NCBI GenBank assembly: GCA_964568075.1
Contig: CAZMOM010000007.1
Coordinates: forward strand, 1 to 64,000
Direction of reading: 5' to 3'
DNA from: MnTg04 sp964568075
GTDB lineage: Bacteria; Pseudomonadota; Gammaproteobacteria; Steroidobacterales; MnTg04
DNA length: 64,000 bases
The notes under the pieces are model-generated. The model ran no database searches. It had not been told where the DNA came from and saw nothing but the letters and a program-made list of their open reading frames with translations. Made by a program: the position numbers and the translations under genes. Within the stretch, counting starts at the first letter, position 1, and each line of letters starts with the position of its first letter. Of the stretch, positions 33,721 to 41,738 are shown piece by piece.

Positions 33721-36105
33721 CTAGGATGAGCCGGTTACGCTCAAAGGCGCCACGCCTTGTTCGAGGTAAAAATGACTCAACTCCTGCAGCCATTCCTCCC
33801 AGGCCAGCGGATCCATAATGAGTTCAAAATGCGATTGTCCTCGCAACAGTTTCATGTAGTCGGCAAAAAACTGATAAACCGATACGGCTGCATCAAGATC
33901 TGCTGAAAGCGCGGTGTTTTGTGCATCGATCAGATCGGTAATCGAAACCGCACCCTGAGAATAAGAGTCGGTGACCAACTCAAGACTGGCTCTGCCGGCA
34001 TCTGCGGCGTTGCGCGACAATTCGATCGTTGCGTAGGACCGTCTGGCCAGTTGCAAAGCGACCCGCACCCTTGCCTCTACCAGCTCTGCAACAGCGTCCT
34101 CCTGTACCTTGAGTTTTCGCGCCGCATGTCGCGACTGTGCCAACGTAGCCTTCCGCGCGCCGCCGGAAAAGATCGGCAGCCTGGCTTCAAAAAGTACGGT
34201 CCAGTTGTCGTCCGTCCTTGTAATACCCAGTGGGTTGGCTCCGAGGTTATCCGCACCAACACCACCACGGTCGAGCACATGCCCCGACTGCCCTTTTAAA
34301 ACAATATCGGGCACATAAAAATCTCTTTTGTCAGCCAGAACCTGTCTCTCCTGTGCACGCACCAGGTTATTGGCTGCCTGTATCTCCGGCGAATTTTCGA
34401 GGGCTTTCTTTACAACAAACTTCTGAAAAACGTCCCAAACGGCGGGATTACCGACAAACGCCTGAAATCTTTCGTCCTGCACTTTTTTCATCAATTGTTC
34501 GAGGCCTGGATCACCCGTGATATATGCGTTGTCTTGCGGCAGGTTTAGTGCGCGACTCAGTTCGATCGTTGCTGTGCGTCTGTTGGCTTCCGCGTCCAGC
34601 AGATTTTGCATATCGGCGGCGATCTGGCTCTCCCAGCGTAATACGTCCGACCGGCCCGAAAAACCTATCGCCGCCCTGGCCTTTGCCAATTCAAGGTGCA
34701 AACGCGTCACATCGAGATTAGACCGCCTCACCCTTTCTATGGCATTGGCGCTCAGCAGTTCGAGATAACGGATTGCGCCGGTCTGCAGCGTATCGAAAGC
34801 CCTGGCCCGGAAAACCAGGTCGCTGGATTCTCTGAGGTATTTTGCTATCGCCAGAACGGCGCGGCTGTCGTCTGAGTAAATAAGCTGCGATATCTCCAGG
34901 TCGGCGCGCAGGGTCTTTTCGGATTGAAACACCGAATTCGCCTGTTCTTCGTTAACCTGCGCAGCTGTCGCTGACAGCGTAAGTTGTGGCCGCAGCGCCC
35001 CCCTGGCTCTTCTGACCTGCTCTTTCGCAACATCGATATCAAACCGTGCCGCCTTCAGATCAAGGTTGTTGCGCACCGCCAGCTGCATCGCGCCCAGCAG
35101 CGAGAGTGGCCTGGCCTCATCGTACTCGCTATCGAAGAGTTTCTCGGCTCCAGCCAGCACCGACCATCGTGGCAATACGCCGATAGCCCTCGCGGTAGCC
35201 ATATTGATGACTAACCTGGACGTCTCGATATCGGGTGTTGTCGGTACCGGATCTTCTTCCTTCAGCAACAAAGCCTGTAGTGTCAGAGCGATCCGACGGG
35301 CGAGCCGCGCGTGGTCGGTGGCCAGGCCGCCCGCCGACATCATAAAACCCATTTCAACTTCAAATTTTCCGAGTAATGAATAGCTCGGCAATTTTTTCTC
35401 GATCAGACGCGCCGCCAGATATCTCATTTGCTGATCGTTCAAACGGAACAAAGGCGCCAGATAAATCATGTCGGCGCTCTCCGGTATGCTGTCGATCATC
35501 TGGTCTACGGTGTCGTCAACCGGAATGATGCTGATCTGTATCGCCGGGTCCTTCGCCAGTTCATCGGCCAACTCCCTGATGGCAGGAACGCCATCCAGGG
35601 TTAATCTCTGAACCAGTATGGCGATATGCGTGAACGGCACGGCGTCTCTTATCCGCGCGATATCGTCCTCGACGCTATGAAAACTACTGAGGTAAATAAA
35701 ATTCCTGTTAACCGCGGTCTTTACCTCAGCGAAACCCTGAAGCTCTGCATTGATCACGATAGGAGCGATCACGGGCTTTGCCAGGGCATCCAATTGCCCA
35801 GCGATGTGCGATGCCACGACGCCATTGGCAATAATGATTTCTACCTCCGGATCGCTCAGCAGCGCGAACAACGCAGACCTGACACCTGCCACCGACCAGC
35901 CGCCGTTGATTTGCTTGGTCTCGGGCATCAGCACGGTGAATTCCGGCTCCATGAGGCTGTCGAACTCCGTTCTTAGCAGGTCGACTGGAATTACCGACCG
36001 TGACTGCAATCCGTCCTGCAATACGCCGACCACTACGTCTCGGCCCCAGGCGCCGTTGGCGAACAGACACAGGAAAATACTGAGTGCAATGGTTCTGCGT
36101 GTCAT
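33721..36105 (-). CDS. Outer-membrane TolC-family channel fused to an N-terminal substrate-binding-like domain
   Basis: 794 aa, far longer than a normal TolC (about 430-500). After a signal peptide (to about residue 22), residues about 25-310 look like a two-lobed periplasmic binding protein of the ABC/TrpX-like kind (VLQDGLQSRSVIPVDLLR, IIIANGVVASHIAGQLDAL, HIAILVQRLTLDGVPAIREL, EVEMGFMMSAGGLATDHARL). Residues about 345-785 are a TolC beta-alpha barrel: SLLGAMQLAVRNNLDLKAAR, then the second half around AELVEARVRVALQLARRSYA and VSITDLIDAQNT. It is the first gene of the RND operon, 29 bases before the adaptor. Confidence 0.85.
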   Translation of the reverse strand: MTRRTIALSIFLCLFANGAWGRDVVVGVLQDGLQSRSVIPVDLLRTEFDSLMEPEFTVLMPETKQINGGWSVAGVRSALFALLSDPEVEIIIANGVVASHIAGQLDALAKPVIAPIVINAELQGFAEVKTAVNRNFIYLSSFHSVEDDIARIRDAVPFTHIAILVQRLTLDGVPAIRELADELAKDPAIQISIIPVDDTVDQMIDSIPESADMIYLAPLFRLNDQQMRYLAARLIEKKLPSYSLLGKFEVEMGFMMSAGGLATDHARLARRIALTLQALLLKEEDPVPTTPDIETSRLVINMATARAIGVLPRWSVLAGAEKLFDSEYDEARPLSLLGAMQLAVRNNLDLKAARFDIDVAKEQVRRARGALRPQLTLSATAAQVNEEQANSVFQSEKTLRADLEISQLIYSDDSRAVLAIAKYLRESSDLVFRARAFDTLQTGAIRYLELLSANAIERVRRSNLDVTRLHLELAKARAAIGFSGRSDVLRWESQIAADMQNLLDAEANRRTATIELSRALNLPQDNAYITGDPGLEQLMKKVQDERFQAFVGNPAVWDVFQKFVVKKALENSPEIQAANNLVRAQERQVLADKRDFYVPDIVLKGQSGHVLDRGGVGADNLGANPLGITRTDDNWTVLFEARLPIFSGGARKATLAQSRHAARKLKVQEDAVAELVEARVRVALQLARRSYATIELSRNAADAGRASLELVTDSYSQGAVSITDLIDAQNTALSADLDAAVSVYQFFADYMKLLRGQSHFELIMDPLAWEEWLQELSHFYLEQGVAPLSVTGSS

Positions 36106-36193
36106 TGGGGTCGGTCTCGTGATTCCGGCTTAAGCCGCGGACTATTGTACATTTTCCGATGCTTTTCCGTAGCATGGCACGGAAACAAAAAAA

Positions 36194-36221
36194 GGCGGTT
36201 ACCAGATTCCTGGTAACCGCC
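36194..36221 (-). terminator. Rho-independent terminator of the DUF4097/ABC operon
   Basis: Perfect 12-bp inverted repeat: GGCGGTTACCAG (36194-36205), loop ATTC, and CTGGTAACCGCC (36210-36221). On the minus strand a 7-T run (36187-36193) follows directly. It lies about 40 bases past the stop of the DUF4097 gene (36262), and also separates that operon from the RND operon. Confidence 0.95.
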
Positions 36222-36261
36222 ATCAGCCTAAGGGAAATTTAGGTTGAGTATTGCAAATTCA

Positions 36262-37455
36262 TTATTTAAGACTGACGGTGACGCTACCCGAGCCGGTATC
36301 GATAACGCCCGTTCCACCGCCCTGACCCAGCGTAGCCTCGAACCAGCCGTCTCCGCTTCGAACCTCACTCAGACCCGGCAAATCGATATTGATACCACCC
36401 GATCCAGTCTCGATCCGCAAAGTCATATCGGGCAATTCGGATATCTTGACCGATACGCCACCACTGCCAGAATCGAGACGCAAGCGGTGAACCGCCGACA
36501 AGTTACCTTCGATCCGGATGCTGCCGCTGCCAGTATCCACGTCGAGCAGTTTGCCGGCTTGAAAATTTCGGGCAATCAAGCCGCCTGATCCGGTGTCAAC
36601 CCTGAGTGATCCGCTGACGTTCTCGAGCACCACCAAACCGGAGCCTGTATCGGCAAAAATCTCCCCGGCGATAACGTCTGTCAGTTCGATGGAACCAGAG
36701 CCCGTGTCGGCATGCACGTTTCCCGAAACATGGCTTATCGTTACTGAGCCCGAACCGGTATCGGCTTCGACATCGCCGGCACTGTCGCTGATCCGTACGG
36801 CGCCTGAGCCGGTGTCGGCGAGCATGTCTCCTTCGTGACCGCTGATGGTGATTCGCCCGGACCCGGTGTCGGCACGCACGGAACCGTGACCGCCTTCGAG
36901 GCTGATCGCACCAGAGCCCGTATCCAGGTTGAGTGCCGCATCAATGTCGCTGCCGTCGATCGGGCCAACCCGGTTATTAACCTTTAGCTTACTTCCGGCC
37001 GGCACCTTGATCAGCAAGTCGACATGCACATCGAGCGATTTGTGTCTCGTGTTGCTGCGGACCGAAACCTTGTGTCGTTGATATCGCGTGGACGTAGATT
37101 GGCGTCCACGGCCATTGCTGTCGGAATAGGTGTATTTGCGATATTCATCAACCGGGTACATCACCTGGAAATGGTGCCTGCCGCCTTTCCTGACCGAATC
37201 AAAACCAATCAGATCGGCGATCTCCGCCGCGCTTAGCCCCGCGCTGTCATCCGCAATGACGATGGCCTGAATTTCAAATTTGTCCCCCGCGGCGGCGCCG
37301 AGACTCACCGATCCAGCCAGGTTGTCGATTTCAAGTACATCGTTATCGATACTGAACTCTTTCCTTTTTTCTACTTCGGCAGCCAGGACATCGCCCGAAA
37401 AGGCGAGAAACAAAGCTACTAACGCCACGTTTAGACTGAATCTTGGTAATTTCAT
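36262..37455 (-). CDS. DUF4097-family exported protein with DTGSG repeats
   Basis: 397 aa. Signal peptide (to about residue 26). The first 165 residues are an adhesin-like lead domain with DUF4097 character (FSIDNDVLEIDNLAGSVSLG). From residue 178 onward about ten repeats start with [DE]-[TS]-G-S-G, the first seven 18-20 residues long (DTGSGSVTISHVSGNVHA and similar), predicted to stack as a beta-helix. It ends GVIDTGSGSVTVSLK. Family role is unproven; an envelope-located polymer-like protein is likely. GGAG lies before the ATG. It is the last gene after the ABC permease (111-base gap) and is followed by a strong terminator. Confidence 0.88.
   Translation of the reverse strand: MKLPRFSLNVALVALFLAFSGDVLAAEVEKRKEFSIDNDVLEIDNLAGSVSLGAAAGDKFEIQAIVIADDSAGLSAAEIADLIGFDSVRKGGRHHFQVMYPVDEYRKYTYSDSNGRGRQSTSTRYQRHKVSVRSNTRHKSLDVHVDLLIKVPAGSKLKVNNRVGPIDGSDIDAALNLDTGSGAISLEGGHGSVRADTGSGRITISGHEGDMLADTGSGAVRISDSAGDVEADTGSGSVTISHVSGNVHADTGSGSIELTDVIAGEIFADTGSGLVVLENVSGSLRVDTGSGGLIARNFQAGKLLDVDTGSGSIRIEGNLSAVHRLRLDSGSGGVSVKISELPDMTLRIETGSGGINIDLPGLSEVRSGDGWFEATLGQGGGTGVIDTGSGSVTVSLK
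36412..36924 (-). repeat. DTGSG-repeat region within the DUF4097 gene
   Basis: About nine tandem repeats of 18-21 residues (54-63 bases) starting with DTGSG, DSGSG or ETGSG. Repeats differ in bases enough that simple slippage is unlikely; the protein pattern is kept: D-T-G-S-G-x-[IV]-x-[IL]-x4-G-x3-A. Confidence 0.9.
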
Positions 37456-37566
37456 TTCCGATCTCCGGATTTTTCAAGCGCGATTAAGTCGGTAATTTTA
37501 TGATGCCTGCAAACGAAGCCAGGTTTAAACCCTGACCAATCAAAGGGGTTTTTTGCACATATGGAA

Positions 37567-38499
37567 TCACGACTCATCCCGATAGCGGCGCAAAAAAACC
37601 GCGCCGGTCACAAAAACGGCTGCCACCAGAATTCCGCCGTAGAGGCCTGGCTCTGCCAGCAATTTCGTAAAACTCACCATCTGGTTTACGACTTCCGGCA
37701 CTGATACATCCGCCGATCCCTGCATACCCTCGCTGATCAGATTTTCTAACGATGCCGACTCGCGCACCATTATTTGAAACCCCACCAATCTGTCCCCAAC
37801 CAGGTCGAGAAAGTGACGACTGCCAAACAACCACCTCTCGATAAAAAACAAGGTCGCTGGTGGCAGGATTGCCCAGAGGAACACCGATCGCTGTGCCCAG
37901 GCTGACACCAGCAATAACCAGCCGGCCAGCGGTAAATACCAAAGGATTAACCCGGCAGTGGCTTTAATCGCGATCGCGAGCCCATTAAAAAAAACGCCCG
38001 GCTGCCAAAGCACCATCCAGCCATTACCGCCAAGCGATCCGATCGTGACCGCCGCAATTATTTGCAATATCAGCCAGCCGGCGACAACGGACGCAATAGC
38101 GACGAGCGGCACCAGCACGGTCGCCGTCGCCAGCTTGGCGAGTACCGTCTCGGAATCTGATATGGGTAGCGACTTCCAGAACAGGATGCTGCGATTTTTT
38201 CGCTCGGCATAGAGGCTGTCGAGCAGGTAGACAACTGCGATGAACGTACTCACCGTGAAAATAATTCCATAAAGTAGTGACATTACGATCGGGCTGCCTG
38301 CTCGCACGTAATGCGGCGCAAGCGTATCGACGGTCAAACCATTATCAGTGATCCCGGCACCGAGTAACCCGCCTATAGAGGCTCGAACGAGCACCAGTAC
38401 AACCAGGCTAATCAGTACGACAGTGGTAATGACCGGCCCCCGGTAAAGCCCTTTGTGTTCCCAGGTCTCCCTGCGTATCAAGAATGCGAATGCGTTCAT
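37567..38499 (-). CDS. ABC transporter permease (ABC-2-like)
   Basis: 310 aa. About six membrane helices (for example LISLVVLVLVRASI, LYGIIFTVSTFIAVVYLL, LPLAGWLLLVSAWAQRSVF). The large extracytoplasmic loop precedes helix 2, and EEV-like end RRYRDES closes it. It should pair with the ATPase that overlaps it by 4 bases. Substrate is not clear; YtrA-linked ABC systems elsewhere affect cell-wall antibiotics or membrane protein levels. Confidence 0.86.
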   Translation of the reverse strand: MNAFAFLIRRETWEHKGLYRGPVITTVVLISLVVLVLVRASIGGLLGAGITDNGLTVDTLAPHYVRAGSPIVMSLLYGIIFTVSTFIAVVYLLDSLYAERKNRSILFWKSLPISDSETVLAKLATATVLVPLVAIASVVAGWLILQIIAAVTIGSLGGNGWMVLWQPGVFFNGLAIAIKATAGLILWYLPLAGWLLLVSAWAQRSVFLWAILPPATLFFIERWLFGSRHFLDLVGDRLVGFQIMVRESASLENLISEGMQGSADVSVPEVVNQMVSFTKLLAEPGLYGGILVAAVFVTGAVFLRRYRDES

Positions 38500-39353
38500 G
38501 CGGCTTCTCCCCTGACCTTCGCCACAAACAGATCGGCAACACTGGGAGTGCGAATGTCGCCCAGCCCAGTGAGCTTATCCCTGCCGATTCCATCAAAAAG
38601 GAATACCGACTGGCCAAATACCTGGTGCTCGTAGACCGGCCGTAGCGAAGTCGCTTTTTCCCGGTTGTCCGGATGCACTGCAACCTCGACAAAGGTTTCC
38701 GCTACATTTTCCATGCTGGCGTCCAGCACGATCCGTCCTTTATTGATAAACAGCAGGTCGGTCAGAATATGCTCGATTTCCTCGACCTGGTGGGTAGTCA
38801 CGACGATCGTTCGCTTCTCATCGAAATAGTCAGATAACAACGTCGTGTAGAAATCCTTTCTGTAGAGTATGTCCAATCCAAGTGTAGGTTCGTCGAGGAT
38901 CAGAAGTTTCGCGTCGATCGCCATGATCAGGGCCAGGTGGAGTTGGGTAACCATGCCCTTTGAAAGCTGACCGACTTTTTTGTCCAATGAAACGTCGGTT
39001 CGCGAAAGAAAATCGAGCGCCCGGGCGCGATTAAATTTCGGGTGGATCGCCTCCATGAAGTCGACCGCATTGCTAACCTTCAACCACCGTGGCAAAACAG
39101 CGACGTCGGCGATAAAGCAGACTTCCTGCATCAGGTCATGACGCTGGCGATAGGGGTCAAAACCCAGAACCTTCAATTCGCCGGCAAAACGGGTCAGGCC
39201 CAGTATGGCTTTCAGAGCGGTAGTTTTCCCCGCACCGTTAGGACCGATCAGACCAACGATCCGCCCTTCCTCGACAGAGAAACTAACGTCGTCGAGAGCT
39301 TTGGTTTTCCCGTAGTGTTTGCTTAGTCGCCTGGCTTCTATGATGGCACTCAT
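38496..39353 (-). CDS. ABC transporter ATP-binding protein
   Basis: 285 aa. Walker A GPNGAGKTTALKAI, an LSKGM signature (GQLSKGMVTQLHLAL, slightly degenerate from LSGGQ), Walker B KLLILDEPTLGLDI and switch histidine VTTHQVEEIEH. These belong to the CcmA/YtrB-type ATPases. It overlaps the permease (ATGA) and the regulator (ATGA), so the three are tightly co-translated. The C-terminal extension of about 70 residues may be regulatory. Confidence 0.92.
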   Translation of the reverse strand: MSAIIEARRLSKHYGKTKALDDVSFSVEEGRIVGLIGPNGAGKTTALKAILGLTRFAGELKVLGFDPYRQRHDLMQEVCFIADVAVLPRWLKVSNAVDFMEAIHPKFNRARALDFLSRTDVSLDKKVGQLSKGMVTQLHLALIMAIDAKLLILDEPTLGLDILYRKDFYTTLLSDYFDEKRTIVVTTHQVEEIEHILTDLLFINKGRIVLDASMENVAETFVEVAVHPDNREKATSLRPVYEHQVFGQSVFLFDGIGRDKLTGLGDIRTPSVADLFVAKVRGEAA

Positions 39354-39742
39354 GATTCCTTATCTCCGGCCTGCTTGTTTTTATTGGTACTTTTTGCGCT
39401 TCCCAGCAGTTCTTCCGCGGCAAGACCGAGTCGCTCGATGCTGGCCAGAACCAACGGCCACTCTTCATCAAGAAACCGTTGCCGCTCATCTTTGAGCAGC
39501 CTTTTTTTTGCACCGCTGGTTACAAACATGCCCAGGCCGCGCTTTTTCTCGACCAGATTGCTATCGACCAGTTCCTGGTAGCCTTTAAGCACCGTCAAGG
39601 GGTTCAGTCGATATTCCGCGGCGACATTTCTCACCGATGGCAACGCATCGCCATCTTTGAGAACGTCTTCAAGAATCATCGCCACCACCTTGTCGCGCAA
39701 TTGGCGATAGATAGGCTGATTGTCACTCCAATTCGGATCCAT
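39350..39742 (-). CDS. GntR-family (YtrA-type) transcription regulator
   Basis: 130 aa from the ATG at 39742. The short GntR protein has the winged helix MDPNWSDNQPIYRQLRDKVV, ALPSVRNVAAEYRLNPLTV, VEKKRGLGMFV and a short C-terminal tail with no large effector domain, as in YtrA. YtrA regulators repress their own operon, usually including an ABC transporter. The palindrome at 40159-40180 over the operon promoter is the expected operator. Confidence 0.9.
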   Translation of the reverse strand: MDPNWSDNQPIYRQLRDKVVAMILEDVLKDGDALPSVRNVAAEYRLNPLTVLKGYQELVDSNLVEKKRGLGMFVTSGAKKRLLKDERQRFLDEEWPLVLASIERLGLAAEELLGSAKSTNKNKQAGDKES

Positions 39743-39843
39743 ATTTTCTGCCTTAAAATTTCCGAGACGCCCTAGCGCGCTTCCCCGGTCTACTGCCTGC
39801 AACCAGAGATAAGCCTCACTTTTGCTGTATCGGCCGGACGCAC

Positions 39844-40098
39844 TTATGGCGTTTTCCTATCACGCCGTTTCTCGATCAAAACAGCGCCTGCAATCGTTAG
39901 CTGTTTCGCTTCCAATAATTTGCGATGCAATCCATCCAACTCGTTCATGGAAGATTGCAATTGAATTATCACCGGCTGGACCGAGGCTTGCGCAATTTCT
40001 GACTCATGCAATTGACTGGCCGCCAACGCCATGACCATCATGGCGAACATCACCAGGCTGGCGGGGCTTTTGCGGTCATATTTTCTCCCGGTGTTCAT
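39844..40098 (-). CDS. Small membrane protein, first gene of the YtrA-ABC operon
   Basis: 84 aa from the ATG at 40098, which has AGGAG 8 bases upstream. One hydrophobic helix (about residues 13-28, SLVMFAMMVMALAAS) follows a basic N-terminus, so the N-terminus is cytoplasmic. The C-terminal part is a long amphipathic helix (VIIQLQSSMNELDGLHRKLL) ending in basic residues. I do not recognise the family. It may modulate the transporter, as small membrane subunits do in other systems. Confidence 0.72.
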   Translation of the reverse strand: MNTGRKYDRKSPASLVMFAMMVMALAASQLHESEIAQASVQPVIIQLQSSMNELDGLHRKLLEAKQLTIAGAVLIEKRRDRKTP

Positions 40099-40158
40099 GC
40101 TTTTTCTCCTCATCCTGCTGGCCCGGTTCCGGACCAGAATTTCCCGAGTGGTGCAACG

Positions 40159-40198
40159 GTGTTGTACTCCACTATAACACTATATATCCAAATTGCAA
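40159..40198 (-). promoter_or_regulatory. Promoter of the YtrA-ABC-DUF4097 operon with overlapping operator
   Basis: On the minus strand, TTGCAA (40198-40193) and TATAGT (40176-40171) are 16 bases apart, matching the -35 and -10 at 4/6 and 5/6. Across the -10 lies a 22-bp imperfect palindrome: GTGTTGTA...TATAACAC, with perfect 5-bp arms GTGTT (40159-40163) and AACAC (40176-40180). It is 61 bases upstream of the first gene. This is the natural autoregulatory site for the GntR/YtrA protein. Confidence 0.7.
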
Positions 40199-40543
40199 CT
40201 GTACCCGATCTTTTCCCCGGTATAATTCATTTTTTATAATAAAAACAACTAATTACACTCGCTTGGATATTCAACGGCGATTAATCCGATCCGCTCTGCG
40301 CAGCGTTTGTAAGCCAGGAGAGCGTCGAAAAATCATTTTGAGCCGGGATTTGGTCGACACTGAAGTACGGACATCGAGGCACTTTTCCCGGCAGGAGAAC
40401 GAACTTGAATAAGCCAGTTGCATGAGCATGCCGTCATTTGCTGCGGCCGCCCGACCGTGGTGCCGTCAATAATTTCCAGTGCTACAATTTGCGCCCGATT
40501 TTCACTGCCCGGGATCGAACCGGCTACACGAGAAAGCGATCAC
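40199..40543. other. 345-base divergent region before malate dehydrogenase
   Basis: No coding frame with a ribosome site. The left edge is AT-rich (40200-40260) and belongs to the operon promoter; the right end holds a candidate extended -10 promoter for mdh. No riboswitch-like structure was recognised. Confidence 0.5.
40478..40488 (+). promoter_or_regulatory. Candidate extended -10 promoter of malate dehydrogenase
   Basis: TGCTACAAT (TGn plus TACAAT, 40480-40488) fits an extended -10 element; no good -35 is present. It would start transcription near 40495 and give a leader of about 49 bases before the ATG at 40544. Confidence 0.35.
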
Positions 40544-41524
40544 ATGAAAAGTCCTATCAGAGTGAGTATCACCGGCGCCGCCGGTCAGATTGGCTATCAA
40601 CTGGCGTTCCGAGTCGCATCAGGTCAGATGCTGGGAAATGATCAGCCTGTCATTTTGCAGTTGCTGGAAATTCAGCCGGCTATAGGCGCACTGAAAGGCG
40701 TGGAAATGGAACTACGTGACTGCGCTTTCGGAACGCTTCACGAGGTCGTTTCAACCACCGATGCTGCGGTAGCCTTCAAGGATGCCGACTTCGCATTGCT
40801 GGTTGGCGCGAAGCCAAGAGGCCCCGGCATGGAGCGAAAGGACTTGCTGCTGGAAAACGCAAAGATCTTTTCGGCGCAGGGAAAAGCACTCAACGATTTT
40901 GCCAGCCGCGACATCAGGATTCTTGTGGTTGGCAATCCGGCCAATACGAATGCGTTGATCGCGCAGAAAAATGCGCCCGATCTTAATCCTGCCTATTTCA
41001 CCGCGATGACCCGCCTTGATCATAATCGCGCGCTGACTCAGCTGGCCGCTAAAACCGGTACGCATGTCAGCCATATTCGTTCAATGACAATTTGGGGAAA
41101 CCATTCCGCTACCCAGTACCCGGATATCTTTCACTGCAAAATTGACGGCGAGCCAGCCAGTGACATGGTTGAGCAGAACTGGCTGGAAAGCGATTTTATC
41201 CCGACAGTCCAGCAGCGCGGTGCGGCGATTATCAAAGCGCGCGGGCTTTCTTCAGCCGCCTCCGCCGCTTCAGCTGTCATCGATAATATGCACGACTGGG
41301 TGCTCGGAACTGCCGACGGCGACTGGGTGAGTATGGGGATCCCGGCAGACGGCAGTTATGGCATCGGTGACGGTATCATCTATTCTTACCCGGTGACTTG
41401 CTCTGACGGCGAATACCGAATCGTGGAAGGACTGGATATTAATGATTTCAGCCGTCAGCGCATGGATGCGACCGAGGCAGAACTGCGCGAAGAGCGAGAC
41501 GGCGTCAAGGATCTGCTGAGCTGA
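40544..41524 (+). CDS. mdh: Malate dehydrogenase
   Basis: 326 aa from the ATG at 40544. NAD-dependent oxidation of malate to oxaloacetate in the citric-acid cycle. GAAGQIGYQLAFRVASG binds NAD, the arginine clamp is KPRGPGMERKDLL, VVGNPANTNALI and MTRLDHNRAL hold the catalytic Asp/Arg, and IWGNHSATQYPD the catalytic His. These features belong to the long type-2 MDH branch related to cytosolic eukaryotic enzyme. A lone gene. Confidence 0.95.
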   Translation: MKSPIRVSITGAAGQIGYQLAFRVASGQMLGNDQPVILQLLEIQPAIGALKGVEMELRDCAFGTLHEVVSTTDAAVAFKDADFALLVGAKPRGPGMERKDLLLENAKIFSAQGKALNDFASRDIRILVVGNPANTNALIAQKNAPDLNPAYFTAMTRLDHNRALTQLAAKTGTHVSHIRSMTIWGNHSATQYPDIFHCKIDGEPASDMVEQNWLESDFIPTVQQRGAAIIKARGLSSAASAASAVIDNMHDWVLGTADGDWVSMGIPADGSYGIGDGIIYSYPVTCSDGEYRIVEGLDINDFSRQRMDATEAELREERDGVKDLLS

Positions 41525-41738
41525 CCGGGTAACGCCGAACCAGAGAAGACAGGATTAGGCCGCCTTGTATTAGTTGCCGCTTCGAAGCGTGTCAACGCGC
41601 CTCGCGGTAACCAGGTTTTGTCGCTGCCCCTCCTCAGCGGCCAAATGATCCGGAACACTCGTCGTCTGGCCGGTTTGCGGTATATTGGTAGCCGGTTTCG
41701 TACGGATATCTGCAGGCGCCTGATTGGGGTAGTTCATT

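Noticed and set aside
36412..36924. Regular 54-63-base repeats that could suggest a CRISPR or tandem array
   Set aside because: They fit the DTGSG protein repeats of a coding gene and lack conserved repeats with unique spacers.
41525..41738. FadR-like operator before fadE
   Set aside because: No AACTGGTCNGACCAGTT-like palindrome was found in the 214 bases.
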